A stretch of 39,667 nt of DNA from Acanthamoeba lenticulata (GCA_002179805.1 NAVB01001644.1:1-39667); one strand, 5' to 3'; counted from the stretch's first letter, positions 9,747-20,895 are shown. Numbers and translations are program-made. Notes: a model not told the origin generated them from the sequence alone.

Positions 9747-11888
9747 CTAGACAAGCTTGAGCATCTTGCGGTTCGTCGGTTTGCCCGGGCTCTTGCGCCC
9801 GTAGCCGCAGCACAAGCTGACGAGGGCCGTGAGCCACAAGATGGCCGCAAGGCTGTACACGGTCACGATCGTGGTCTCGGAGGGCAGCTCGCAGCGCTTG
9901 AAGTAGACCTCGACCTCGGCCACCTCGTCGGCCTCTTCCCCCTCGCCAACCGGTCGCGGCACTCCCGTTCGTTGCCACCGCAACACCTCGTCTTCGTCTT
10001 GCTCCTCATCCTCCTCCTTCTCGACTTGGTTATTGTCTGCACCACCGTCCTCCCGGTCGTCGTCCTCGGCCCGGCCGCGCATGCGTGGGTCATCGTCACC
10101 ACGGTGTGCCACGCCGTTGTTGTTGTTATAGTCAGCGTCGTCGATGCCGACACCGCCCAGCTTGAGCAACGTCGCCGCGAAGTGCTCCCGTTCCCGCTCC
10201 TCGTGCTCCTCCTTGCCCTCCTCCCACCGCTGCTGCCGCTCCTCAGCGCCACCGCCGTCGTCTTCCCGTCGCCTGCCCGCTGCCTCGCGCGGGAGCTGCC
10301 GCTTTGTCTTCCCTGCGCCGCGCGGACCACCAGCAATCAATCAGTCGGCCCGCTTGGGGGAAAGGGCGGATCAGGGCGAGGGCGACGCACGTCGGGTCCG
10401 GTGGACGGTGGCCAGGACGAAGCTGGGGTCGGCCCGGTTGCGCCAGCTGAAGGTGGAGACGGTCAGCTCGGGCACGCCGAGCGGGTGCCGGTAGAGGCAC
10501 TGGTAGTGGTTGTGGCCGGAGAAAACAAAGGCCGGGTTGAGGGTGGAGAGGATGTAGTCCGTGGCTTCGCGGCTGACCACGTCCTTGTTGGGGATGTTGG
10601 AGTAGTGGAGCACTCCGTTCTGGAACTCGTCCCCTTCAAACTCGGACAGCTCTGTGCTCACAACAAAAGAAGAAAAAAAAATTACATTTCATATCTTAAA
10701 ATATAAAATATAATTTTTTTTATGTGTAAATAAAACGAGAAAGATGAGATGGCACGTACTCTGAACAAGGTCGGAGGTGATGTCGAGGTCAGAGCAATAC
10801 TCCTGGTTGGTGCGGAACAGCGGGAAGTGGGTGAGAAGGATGGGTCGCCGCTTGTGCTCGTCGGCAGTGCTCGAAAGGAGCTGCTCGACGATGCCCTCGA
10901 GCTTGGTCTTGGCCGTCTTGCACAGGTAGCACTCGTCTTCGAACGCCATCGAGTTGAGCACCACGAACGGCTGGTCCTTCACGAAGAACAGGCGGTTGGC
11001 CTCTCCGAACTCGGCCTCGAATCGCCTGCAGGCGCGCCAGCATCAGCCCACCACGGCCACACTGCAACTGCACACTTCGTCTCCGTTCACGTTGTTCAAC
11101 GACACATACCGGATGCGACTGGAGGTCATCTTGTTGTGAAACCCGATGTCATGGTTGCCGACAATGACCTCCAGCGGCACGCCGGCGGTGTCGTTGCGGA
11201 AGAGCCTCCTGAAGCGGCCCACGTCGTTGTCCCACTGCTGGTAGGTGGTCCACTGATTGGAGAGGTGGTGTGATCGGTGAGTGATCTCGCGGTGATCACA
11301 CGGACTAGCGCCTCATGAGGGTCGCTCCCACCGACAACGTTGATCGATCCTTGGGGAGGAGCATGTACCTTGCCCTCGTCTGTCACATCGCCGAGCAAGA
11401 GTGCAACGTCGGGCGTGAGCACGGAGAGGGCCGACTGGAAGGCGCGCTCCATCTGCCACTCGCGTCGAGCCCGATCAAACCAGTGGCCGCCCGGGCTGTC
11501 AAGCAAAGACGGAGAGGACGAAGAATAGGGGCTGTCAACGGTTGATCAGCGGTCCTCTTGTATCGTCGTCACTTTTTGGAGCACGTCAAACAAAGAGGGA
11601 CACGCACCCGAGCAGGTGGGTGTCAGCAAACACCAGCAGGTGGAGGTCCTCCTCCTCGGAACTGTCGCCGACAACATGTTCCAAGGGCGCGGCAGTGGCG
11701 GGCGATGCTGCTTCCACACCGACGTGGTCGGGCGGGGGGGCCGGAAAGCCACCACAGCGGGCGAGGGCCATGTAATAGAGGCCGTACTCGCACAGGAGGA
11801 GGGCGAACACAGGCAGGAGCACCACCAGCGCCGAGCGCGAGGGGTGCCACCAGCGCAGCAGCCAGTCACCGGTGCCCCACGACCGCAT
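9747..11888 (-). CDS. MPPE1: Metallophosphoesterase 1 / PGAP5-Cdc1 family (GPI-anchor remodelling)
   Basis: Reads leftward from ATG 11888 to TAG 9747-9749. An N-terminal TM helix ([20 protein letters not shown]) is followed by the calcineurin-like phosphoesterase motifs in order: [69 protein letters not shown] and [14 protein letters not shown]. The last block and REWQMERA are diagnostic of MPPE1/PGAP5 rather than generic phosphoesterases. A C-terminal TM helix (about 9800-9860) gives the two-TM ER/Golgi topology of the family. PGAP5 removes an ethanolamine-phosphate side branch from GPI glycans before ER exit. Unusual: between the catalytic domain and the last TM there is an extra ~100-residue stretch rich in Asp, Glu, Arg and Asn, and the C terminus (NRKMLKLV) lacks an obvious dilysine retrieval signal. 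An AT-rich intron interrupts the gene at about 10660-10755. Confidence 0.94.
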
Positions 11889-12021
11889 CCAAAGAGCTTC
11901 TGTTATTAAAATAAAACGAAAGAGAACACCGAACAGAGAAAAGAGGAAAAAGAAAATCTAACAACTCCGTCAGCAGGCAACGAACGTGCTCAACTGACGA
12001 GATTGGTTGAAATTGAGAAAC
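11889..12021. promoter_or_regulatory. Short bidirectional promoter region (MPPE1 / ABHD17)
   Basis: Only 133 bp separate the MPPE1 ATG (minus) from the ABHD17 ATG (plus). The stretch is A-rich on the plus strand (aaaataaaacgaaagag and aagaggaaaaagaaaatc). Both promoters must overlap here. Both encoded enzymes act on lipid-anchored proteins, so co-regulation is conceivable but unproven. Confidence 0.5.
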
Positions 12022-13499
12022 ATGGGGAATGTGGTAGCCAGCAAGGCTTTTTTGCCTCCATACCCGTCCTACAACGAGCGCATGCCCACACTCGTATGGG
12101 CCACCTCCAAGCTAGGAGACAGAATCCCCTGTACCTTTTGGCAACACTCTTCGTACGCAACATCCCCTCTCGTTCCTTGGCCCCAGGCCGTTGATCTCAC
12201 TGCCCACGCGCAGGCCTCGATTTACAATCTTGTTTAGTCATGGTAATGCCGAGGACATTGGGCAGCTCAACGAATGGCTCGGCTACTTGTCGCGCTCCTT
12301 TGCTGTACGGCCACCTTTTTCTTCCTGCAAGTGCGTGGCCCTCGCGCTCACCGCTTGGCGTGCCTCCTGCCTGTTGTGCTTGGTCTTTACGCGGCAGATC
12401 AATGTGCTGAGCTATGACTACCGCGGCTATGGCCTGCACGAAGGCGTGCCCACAGAATCCTCTTGCTACGCCGACATTGAGGGCGCCTATGACCTCTTAA
12501 CCAAGGAGTACAAGATCTCACCCTCACGTATCGTCCTGTACGCCTCCGTACCTCGACCTTAGCCCCCTTGCTGCACCTCTAGCCAAATAGGCACTGATCT
12601 CCTCCCGTCCATTTGGCTTTACAACAGCTATGGTCGCTCTATCGGCTCAGGACCCACCAGCTATATGGGCCAACGCCTGTCCGAGCTCGCACGACAGCAG
12701 AGCCGTGGTGGGTCGGCGTGGTCTGCGAGTCTGTTCTGCCGGGGCTCCAATGGGTGCTCTACTCCCTACAATCCTCTGCGTTTGTCACTTTTGTGAGCCC
12801 TTGGTCACTGAAGCTTGCTGACTCGTATCGCGTGCAGGGAGGACGAGGACGAGTCTGCTGCGTCCCTACTTCCGGCCGGTTTTGTGCTGCAGAGCCCCAT
12901 CGTACGTGACGCGCGCCACCTTCATCCTCACCCTCATTCTTACTTCTCGGCGAAAACGCAGGCGAGTGCCATCCGCGTCGTGTCGACTACGTTGGCAATG
13001 CTGCCCATCGACATCTTCGTCAATATCAACCGAATTGGTGCGTCTTGCTCCAATGATCACATAATCCCTCCCACATGCTCAAATGTTTCATCCCCTGCAG
13101 GTAAGATCACCATCCCGACGATGATCATCCACGGGACAGAGGACGAGGTAGTTCCCTATTGGCACGGCAATGAGCTCTACCAGAGAGCTGCCAATCCATA
13201 CAAGGCATGCCTACCCTCGCTCACCTTCTTGTTGCCACCGTATGGCCTGTGCCGCTGACCTTTCAATCACATTCTTTGTTGACGGTTTGACGATGATGTA
13301 GTTGCTCAGCCTTGAGGGCGCTGGCCACAATGACATCGAATCCAGCTACACATCGCAGCTTCTGGCCGCGTTGGACGCCTTCTTCACCCACATCGAGGCG
13401 AAGCAAGTGACCGAACGTAAAAACAGCCACAGGAAGAGCGAAAGGAAGTCGAGCGAAGAGGACGGGGAAGAGGAGGAAGAAGAAGAAGAGATGGATTGA
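12022..13499 (+). CDS. ABHD17: ABHD17-like alpha/beta hydrolase (protein depalmitoylase family)
   Basis: Starts MGNVVASKAFLPPYP at ATG 12022. The hydrolase core carries FTILFSHGNAEDIGQL, INVLSYDYRGYG, ADIEGAYDLL, nucleophile elbow YGRSIGSGPT (GxSxG), FVLQSPI, MIIHGTEDEVVPYWHG (Asp) and LEGAGHNDIE (His), so the Ser-Asp-His triad is intact. These match ABHD17 (FAM108) proteins, which remove palmitate from Ras-like and synaptic proteins at membranes. Gly2 plus a small residue at 6 could allow N-myristoylation; the cysteine cluster that palmitoylates animal ABHD17 is absent from the visible N terminus. The donor GTACGC near 12550 restores the frame into YGRSIG. Protein ends with a Lys/Glu-rich tail (EEDGEEEEEEEEMD), stop at 13497-13499. 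Several introns of 60-200 bp. Confidence 0.92.
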
Positions 13500-13657
13500 C
13501 CAGCAGCAGGGAGAGGCCTGTAGCGGCGCCTCCTCCCCGTTACCGCAAGACCCTGTGTGAATAGTTTAGGTGGTTTTCCTCTTCAATTTATTTTAGCCAA
13601 CTGTTTTTGTTTTTCATCTCTCTGCTGCCTCATCTCTGGGCTCCATCCGCGCCGAGG

Positions 13658-14550
13658 ATGCAAGTGTACGGTGCATTTTGACTCTTTTGTGCCGATTGCC
13701 TCCCCAATCCGTTGCATAATTGCTCTTGATTTTCTCCTACACAGCCTCGATACGTCCGGATTGATCACAAACTATGAAGTTTATCAGCTTCTCAGCGAGA
13801 AGCACGCCCTCGACAATGCCAGCAAAAAGTTGCGCCGTCTGCCCATGATTGAGGCTCAGGTTGTGCTCCCTCCCCCCCCCCCTCTGCCAAACACGCGCCC
13901 TGCACGCGGCAAACGGCGCTGACGAGCAAGATGGGGGCAGGTGCTGGGCTACATCGCCACAACGCCAGCAGCCACGCTGAAGCAGCCCGGCGTGAGCCAG
14001 TTCCTCGCGCAGGTCCCCAAGTACGGCCTCACCAAAGCCGAGGTTCTGCAAATCCTCAACCACTGCCCCACCAGCGAAGTGGAGCTGCACCTGGTACGTC
14101 CCTGCATGGGAGGAAAGCATCCTATTCTATCTCCTTTCATCATCTTCATCAGCGACAGCCGCCCACGCACGCTCATCGTCATCATCTCCTGCTGGGGCCT
14201 CGCACCAGATTGTAGAACAATGTGAGGAGCGATTGAGCCCGGAGCAGCGAGCAGAGCTCCTTGCCGACATCTACTCCTCCCTCAGCCAGCCGGTGGAAGA
14301 ATCCAACGGCGCGCAGACTGGAGCAACCACAACAACACAGGAAGAGGACGCGGAGGCTGCCGAGGACGAAGCCGCCATGGAGCTCGAGGGGATGGAAGAC
14401 CAGCCACAAGAGGAGGAGGCTGCAGGCGAGGGCGAGGAGGAGGAAAACGAGCTTCTTCATGAAGAAGCGGGACAAGCAGGCGAGGCAGAGGAAGATGCCG
14501 CTGCTGATGGAGACGATGACGACGCCAAAGGCGGCGAAGACAACAACTAA
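13658..14550 (+). CDS. CRCP: DNA-directed RNA polymerase III subunit RPC9 (CRCP, Rpb4-like)
   Basis: Four coding exons: 13658-13665, 13745-13859, 13941-14093 and 14209-14550, total 618 nt in frame (205 aa plus TAA). Content aligns with human CRCP/RPC9: LITNYEVYQLLSEK, VLGYIATTPA, LTKAEVLQILNHCPTSEVEL and IVEQCEERLSPEQRAELL. RPC9 pairs with RPC8 as the Pol III stalk, like Rpb4/Rpb7 in Pol II, and helps initiation on tRNA and 5S genes. The first coding exon is only 8 nt (ATGCAAGT) but gives MQVLDTSG-LITNYEV, corresponding to human MEV-x-LLSNYEV, so the start is well supported. The protein is longer than human (148 aa) owing to an acidic Glu/Ala-rich C-terminal tail of about 80 residues. Confidence 0.92.
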
Positions 14551-14856
14551 GAGAGCAGCATTCTTCACATTTTTCCGGATTGGGGTTGCTGGTTCGAGTG
14601 CCGGGTCGGCCACGTTACGAACAGGCGGAGTTGTTTAAATGAAGACAATTCGTTCTCTTCTTCCCGAGCGCACAGTAGACAAGGCCCCAGAACCACCGCT
14701 TCTGTTCCTCAACGAAATGGTACCATGTGATCCCTTCCCGTTAGACAAGTTGACGGTTTCTTGCGACGAGCCCGCTTTCACAAAATTTGTCTGACGAATT
14801 CCAATTCATCGCGGTGATTTTGCATCCAAATAATAACCTGACTGTAACCCGTCTCA
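14551..14856. other. Intergenic between RPC9 and PSI-domain gene
   Basis: 306 bp between two same-strand genes. It should hold the RPC9 3' UTR and the promoter of the downstream gene. I see no repeat or RNA gene. A stretch at 14588-14610 resembles a tRNA T-loop but does not form the stems. Confidence 0.55.
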
Positions 14857-15675
14857 ATGATGCAGGCCATTAACATGACGTCCGTCGGCTCGTTCCTGAT
14901 GATTGTGGCTTTCGCTCTTTGCCTTTCCTTCGGTACGTCAGTGTCTCTTCATTCGTGAAAATTGGGGCTCACCGATTCCTTTGGCTTTAATGCAGTGCGG
15001 GCTCAGGCCAGCTCGTTCATGGCCAGCGCTGATGCCAACACCACGACCACCTGCGCCAACCTCACCAACTGCTACACCTGCGCGTCGAACGTTTCGTGCG
15101 GTTGGTGCCCGGCCCTTGGCCAGTGCCTTGAGGGCTCGGCCGACCGGTCCGCCAACGGCGCCTGCAACGTCACGCACGGCGGCTGGCACTTCAACGAGAC
15201 CGAGTGCCGCAACTGCTCGTCGTTCACCAACTGCAAGTCATGCGTCGAGGCCTACAGCAGCAACAACGGCACCAAGACCGTTTGCGGCTGGTGCGCTGGC
15301 TCGGGCAAGGAGAACGGCACCTGCTGGGAGGGCACCGTCGATGGTCCCCTCTTCAAGGGCGTCAACAACACCAGCGTCTGCGCTCAGAAGAGCTGGGGCC
15401 TCTCCTCCTCGTCCTGCGGTACGCCTCTTCTTCCCTTCTCCTCCTCTCTTCTTTCCACCCACGTTCTCTCTACTGACATCACATGTCGATCCAATTTATG
15501 TTCTGTTCGGCCCACAGATGACAAGGACTCGGAGAAGCGGAAGCTGGCCATCATCATCGGTCTCTCCGTTGCTGGCGGTCTCTTCGTCCTCGCCGTCGTG
15601 GCCACGATCATTTTTGTTATCATCAAGAGGGCCCAGCGGGCGCGCGGCTACCAGGCCATCAACGAGTCTGCCTAA
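14857..15675 (+). CDS. Type I membrane glycoprotein with two PSI-like cysteine modules (PTTG1IP-like)
   Basis: Three exons (14857-14932, 14996-15418, 15518-15675) total 657 nt, giving 218 aa. There is a signal peptide (SFLMIVAFALCLSF, residues 8-21). Two PSI (plexin-semaphorin-integrin)-type repeats follow: CANLTNCYTCASNVSCGWC and FTNCKSCVEAYSSNNGTKT leading to VCGWCAGSGKENGTC. At least eight N-x-S/T sequons imply heavy glycosylation. One TM helix (AIIIGLSVAGGLFVLAVVAT) is followed by a short basic tail with GYQAINESA, a tyrosine sorting-type motif. The layout (SP, PSI, TM, short Tyr-containing tail) resembles PTTG1IP, a small membrane adaptor of animals. Homology beyond layout is uncertain. 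Likely at the plasma membrane or endolysosome; function unknown. Confidence 0.78.
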
Positions 15676-15809
15676 GCTGAGCTCCAGCCAATGGGGGGGA
15701 AGGGATCCGTCTTCTTCTTCTCCTCCCTGCTGCTGTTCCTCCCCCCCTCTGGGGATCCCTGCAACGACAAAGAAGCTTCCCCTTTCATGCACTTCATTTC
15801 ATTCCTACT

Positions 15810-18800
15810 TTACTGGTGGCTCTTGCGCCGCCGCTCAAGCGCAGCGAGCTTGAGCTGGGCTTGTCGTTGCTGCTCTTCTTCTCGCCACTGGTCCCACCCG
15901 CGCAGGTTGTCCAGCTCCCGCCGCCGCTTCCTCTGCCTCGCTTGCTTCATCTTGTCCTCCTCCTCCTCCTCCTCTTCTTGGCTCTCTGCGATGGTGGTCC
16001 GCTGGTTGCCGTCCTCGGGCGGCTGCTGGGTGGTGGCCGCCGTCTCCATCGACCGACTGCGCTTGGCCATGCGCCGCTTGGCCAAGCGAAGCGGCTTGGG
16101 CGAGGTGTTGGACGCGTCAGGGCTCGTGGCGGACGGTCCCTGAGCGAGGGGCAGATGCTGGTCGTGCTGCGTCTTGGCCTGCGCCTCGCGGCTGCGCTCC
16201 TCCTGCGCCTCCTTGGCCTCCACTTCACGCAGCCGCGCCAGCTCGGCGGGCGGCGATTGCCGGAGCGAGAGGCGCAGTTTCTTCGGTCCGCGTTGGGCGG
16301 ACGCGCTCAGGAAGCTCCTCCTCCTTCTCCTCTGGTTATTGTTGTTGTGTTGTTGGCCCTCGCCGTCGTCGTCCGAAATGGCCACCACTTCACGCCGCTT
16401 GTCCTCCTCCTCCTCGGCTTCCTCGTTCTCCGTCTCCTTACTTCCTTTGCGACTGGCGTCGTCGTCGTCTTTTTCTTGCTGCGACCGACCTTCCTCCTCG
16501 CGCTCTTCATTCTTCTCCTCTTCCTCCTTCATGTCGTCGTTGGCATCGCGATCGCCGGCTTCATCGGCCTTGTCTTTGGGCTTGCCGTCTCCGTCGTCGG
16601 GCTCTTTGTCATCTCCACGCCTCTCATCATCTTCATCGTCGCGCTCCTTATTATCATCGTCGTCGTCGGCGTCGTTGTCGTCGTCGTCATCAGCCCGCTC
16701 GGTCTCATCATCATCGTCATCACCCTCGCCGCCATCGCCACGATGAGGCAGGGCGCCGCCCTCGAGGGCTTCGAGGACCTTCTTGAGGGAGCGGTAGATG
16801 GTCCCGTCGGGCGCCGTGAAGACCCACTGGTGGCCCTGCTTGTGCCGCGCCCAGCCCGTCGGCAGCGGGTACGTCCCGTTCCTCGCTCTGCTGTTGCTGC
16901 TCGCTGGGCTTTGCGTCTCCTCGACCTTGTCCTTCTCCTCCTCGTCCTCTTCCTCATCCTCGTCCTTCTCGACCTGATCATCGTCGACGTGGGGCTCGTC
17001 CTTGTCCTCGCGGCTTTGCTTCTTGGCCGCGCGTGACGAGACGGATCGGCGAGCACGACCACCACGAGCACGAGCACGAGCACGACGACGAGGCTTCTGA
17101 TGAGGGGCCTGCAGCTCACCCCGCGGCGGGCGCCCCTCGTAGTGCTCGCGCGCGCTCTTAAGAGACGCAAACTCGTGGCCGTCGGGCGAGACGAACTTGT
17201 AGCGCCGGCGGCCCCTCTGGTCCACCCGGATCTTGCGCTGCCACCCGTCCGGCATCGCCTCGGGCACGCGGCCCGGCCTCTGCATCTCCTCCTGCGACAC
17301 GTCGCGCCACCCGTCCTCGTTCTCCTTCTCATCTTCGTCGTCATCACTGTCGCTGCTGCTGCTGCTGTCGTCGGTGTCGTCCAACTCTGCCGCGTGGTTC
17401 CTCGTCTTCCTCGTCGTCTTCGTCCTCTTCTTCTTCGTCGTCGTTTCCTTGGGACCGCCCGCGAAGCGATGAAGGTGCTGATGCTCCCACTCGGCAAACT
17501 CGTTGTAGACCGCCTCCCACGCGTCGTCGATGGCCGTGCGACAAGGTCGGCCGCCACGCTTGGTGGTGACGGCGGCGGTCGGGAGGTTCTTCTTGGTCCA
17601 CTGCCGCAGCTCGGCATCGAGCTGGGCGAGGTCCGCGCTCGGCTCCGTCAACTCAAGAGGGTCATCGTCGTCGTCCTCCTCCTCTTCCTCGTCGTCGTGA
17701 TCGCCATCAGCCGCTTGGCCGCGGGCTCGCGTCTGCCAGGTCTTGAACTGCGTCGCGATCTCGTCAAAGCTGTCCGTGTCGTTCGCGCTGTCGACACCAA
17801 TCGTGGTCGTCGTCGACATCGTGGTGGCCGTGGTGGTGGCGATGACGCCGACAGAAGCGGCCAACGGCCCAGCCGGGATCGGAACCGACGCAGCTGCCGA
17901 GGTCCGCAGTCGACGCGAGTCACCACGAACGGCAGGCTGCTTGGCCCTGGCCTGCTGAGGCGGCGGCGTCGCCGCGACGTGCCGGGCCTGCTTGAGCGTC
18001 TGACCCGCTTTGCGGCAGCTCGCCTCCAGCCTGCGCCCCCGTCACCGCGCGCATGAGCCCACACGCGCCCGCACGCGCACATTGGAGAAAGGGAAGAGGG
18101 AGGCGGAGGAATGTGTACTCGGCGATGTCGCAGTCGTCGGGGAGCATGCGGGAGAGGGCGCGGCCCTGGCGCACCACCGACTGGAGCAGGCCCTTGGCGG
18201 CAGAGGAGGCCGAGTCGCCGTGGAGGAGCCAAGTCGCCAACGACGACTGGGTCAAGGTCGTCGTCTTGCTGTCGTCGCTGTTCTCCTCGCTCTCGTTGCC
18301 CTTGCCCCGCCCCGCCGGCCTCGCCGCAGCCGCCGCCGTCGCCGTCGAAGAGGCGGAGGCGGACGCGCCGGCGATGTTCTCCACCGTGGGCGAGGGCACG
18401 AGCGGGCTCAGCCTGAGGCCCTTCTTCACCGCCTCTGCAGCAACAACAACAGCGCCACGATCAGCCCATGGGCTGGGGTTGGCGCCCACACAAGAAGAGG
18501 GAGAGGGGGGGGGAAGGAGAGAGCGGACCCTTGAGCTCCTTCTGGCGGACGAGGTTGTTGCGGTCGACCTGGTAGATAAAGTAGTCGACGCTCTTGTCGG
18601 TCCACGACACGGCGTCGGGGGACGAGCGGCACTTGATCCACGGGAACTTGAACAGGTGGCAGTAGCTCTTCACGAAGCGGGTGCTGGTCGGCCGGAACCG
18701 AGGGGCAAAGTCCCTGCGATCAAAGTTTGCGATGAGGACGAAGAAGAGAGAGAGAAAGGGACGAGAGAGGGCGCAACGCGAGACACGCACTTGAGGGTGA

Positions 18801-19633
18801 TGATGCGGACGCCATTGCTGAGGCCGAGCTTAAACTTCTTGAGGACGGCTTGCTCGAGATGCTGCGGGAAGCAGTAGTTGTTCAGGAACACGACTGTCGC
18901 TTTGCTGTCAACAGGGGGCAAAAGGGGAACGGGGGTGAGTTGATGCCTGACGTCAGGTGCGCTGAGCACACAGCGTGCTGTTCTGCGAGAAAATACCTGA
19001 TGTCGACCTCGGGGCTCAAGATATCGCCACACACCAGTTGAACGTCTCCCCGGAGCAGATTTGCCTCGCGCAGCTGCGCACACACACATGGCCGCGAAGG
19101 ACCCCGAGAGATAAGGATGAGCGATGAAGCTTATTGACCGGGTGAGCAGAGAGGTGAAGGAGGCTGAACTCACCAGCTTCTGGTAGTTATTAAGCAGGGC
19201 TTGGCCGATGGCGGTGAGCTCGCTTCGTATCTCAACGCCCACGGCCGTACAACCGGTCTGCGCAGCGACCTGCAGCACAACCTGCAAAATATAAAAATAT
19301 AAAAATATAAAAATAATTTAAGAAAAAAATCGCGTGGTGTGCAAGTTGATGGCCGGGGCGTCACACATGTCACAGGCGAAGAGGACGGCTACGTACGTTG
19401 CCCACGCCGCTGCCGAGATCGTAGAGTACATCGTTGCTCGATAGCTTGAGGGCTTTGATGAAATCGCTGACGAGAACGGGGTTCACCTCGCCGTACACCT
19501 CCTTGCTGGCCGGAGCATAGCGACGGAGCACCTTCGGATCGTACTCGGGGGTCATAACCAGAACTCTTTCCCACAACTTGTCGTAAGCCCTCAAGGAAAT
19601 GAATTTTGCACGACGCCCATTTTCCCTCTCCAT
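15810..19633 (-). CDS. DOT1: DOT1-family histone H3K79 methyltransferase fused to two MBD-like modules
   Basis: About 1,080 residues in seven exons, read leftward from ATG 19633. Residues ~1-240 are the DOT1 catalytic fold: EVYGEVNPVLVSDFIKAL (substrate loop), LYDLGSGVGN|VVLQVAAQTG (SAM motif I), VGVEI, LRGDVQLVCGDIL, TVVFLNNYCFPQH (the catalytic NN motif), GVRIITLKDFAPRF, and VSWTDKSVDYFIYQVDR. All match DOT1L motifs, so activity on H3K79 is likely. Exon joins are supported at 19397/19281, at an AG|C serine split near 19000/18904, and at GA|G into the last exon (18030). The last exon (18030-15810) stays open and encodes a low-complexity charged tail with two MBD-like modules, at ~600-650 (MPDGWQRKI, YKFVSPDGHEFASL) and ~730-775 (LPTGWARHK, WVFTAPDGTIYRSLKK). 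The rest is Asp/Glu/Lys-rich with nuclear-localisation-like runs. The fusion suggests targeting of H3K79 methylation by DNA or DNA methylation. Minus-strand stop at 15810-15812. Confidence 0.88.
19283..19394 (-). other. AT-rich intron of the DOT1-MBD gene
   Basis: This intron separates the SAM motif I halves (GSGVGN | VVLQVAA). Its 3' half is almost pure A/T with a repeated AAAAATAT unit, in strong contrast with the GC-rich exons. It is one of several such AT-rich introns in the window. Confidence 0.7.
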
Positions 19634-19846
19634 CCTTGATTTCGCCGCTGGCTTCAAGTGGCGGACAGATGGGGTCGGGCTTTACAACAAAAACTCGTAA
19701 TGGGAATGAAGGTTCACGTTCTGTTCGGCTTGAGAGTGTTCATGCGGATACGGAAGGGCGAGACAAAAGGCGCGTAACGGTTTCCCGTTTTTCATTTTTC
19801 GTTTTCCTCCAGCCTTTCCCTCTTTTTCCTGCTGGACACAAGACAA
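19634..19846. promoter_or_regulatory. Divergent promoter region (DOT1-MBD / unknown gene)
   Basis: 213 bp between two divergent start codons (19633 minus, 19847 plus). It includes a T/C-rich block just before the plus-strand start (gtttttcatttttcgttttcctcc), which may be the plus-strand initiator or 5' UTR region. Confidence 0.45.
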
Positions 19847-20865
19847 ATGGAAGCCGGTGACACTCCTGGCGGTGTAGGCACAATACTGCCCAGTGAAGGT
19901 TCGAAGTGTGCTTTGTTCCTGTTGTGTCACGTAGACGTGCATGGGCCAATTTGTAATTATGGGATGAATTTTCGCGATGACACAGATTGCGAACACTTGG
20001 CAGCGCCAATCAAGGTGGAATGGAACGCCAAGCTGGTTCCTTACACCAAGCTGCTTCATGGCGACTTTTTCGAGAGCCGCAAGGACGAACTGACGAGGTG
20101 GTGGTTGCAACTTATCGAGACGAGTGTGGACTCGTTTCTCCGCTCGCTGGGCTACGACTTTGACGCTGTGCCCTTCCACTACATCGACCAGCCGCCCAAG
20201 TCCATGCCTGTCATTTTGAAGAACTTGCAGATGGTTCGCTTCCTGCTCAAGGCCACGGGCAAAAACCTGGACAGGTGAGGCCTCCTCTTTCAGCACATGT
20301 TTCTTTGACACCAGACCACCTTCCGCTACTGTTCCCTCACTCGGGTCCTGTGGCCTTTGCTAGTGTGTCGTTGCCGATGAGGCGGCACTTGCAGGACGGC
20401 TTGGTGGATCCGCTCAAGCTGGTCATCTACACCCGTATCGACGAGTACGCGCACAGCGTGATGCTCTTCCTCTGGTACGAGTGCTACACGCTGCTGGGCC
20501 TCCACCTCAACGACACGAACGGCTACGCCGCCTTTGCCCCGACGACTCCGCTCCGCGGCGGCTCGTCGCAGACGTTGGTGGTCTCTTGCGCCGACCTGGA
20601 GGAGCGCCTCCAGCGGGCAGATGCCGTCCCCGCGCAGCGCAAGAAGCTTCTGCTCAGCCTCCTCGGGGAGATCCACTACATCAATGAGATGAAACGGCTA
20701 GAGGGCGACTTCTTCGTCGACCCTTCAGCCGAGCAGCAGCAACAACAACAGAAAAAGCAACCGTCAGACATCGTGCCAGTGACGGGCCTCATCGTGGGCA
20801 AGCTGCACCGATTAGAGAATGAGCTCAAGACTGTTGTTGAGCACTGGTCTCGGCGAGGTCTTTGA
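19847..20865 (+). CDS. Conserved-looking protein of unknown function (309 aa)
   Basis: Two exons, 19847-20274 and 20364-20865, total 930 nt with a clean GT(GAGG)-AG intron. I do not recognise the family. The protein is globular and mixed alpha/beta in composition, with a Trp-rich amphipathic segment (ELTRWWLQLIETSVDSFL), a PF/HYIDQPPKSMP turn, and helical blocks such as LKLVIYTRIDEYAHSVMLF. A poly-Gln run (EQQQQQQKKQ) lies near residue 270, and the C terminus is helical (LIVGKLHRLENELKTVVEHW). No signal peptide or TM segment. It is divergently paired with the DOT1-MBD gene, which may hint at shared control but gives no function. The start is the first ATG and no earlier in-frame ATG exists. 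Confidence 0.72.
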
Positions 20866-20895
20866 GAGCTTGGTCTTGTTTACATGCATTGTTTT

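Noticed and set aside
9693..10706. A 337-codon plus-strand open frame
   Set aside because: Antisense of the MPPE1 catalytic region and its acidic insertion. The MPPE1 motifs are on the minus strand.
14588..14612. GGTTCGAGTGCC, a possible tRNA T-arm
   Set aside because: Flanking bases do not pair as a T stem and no acceptor or anticodon arm can be built.
15816..17036. A 406-codon open frame on the plus strand opposite the DOT1-MBD gene
   Set aside because: Composition is Leu/Val/Pro repeats created by reading Asp/Glu-rich coding DNA (GAC/GAG codons) backwards. The minus frame contains real domains and continues from the DOT1 exons.
17100..18056. A 318-codon plus-strand open frame
   Set aside because: Same effect: the antisense of the MBD region and its linker. 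No recognisable content.
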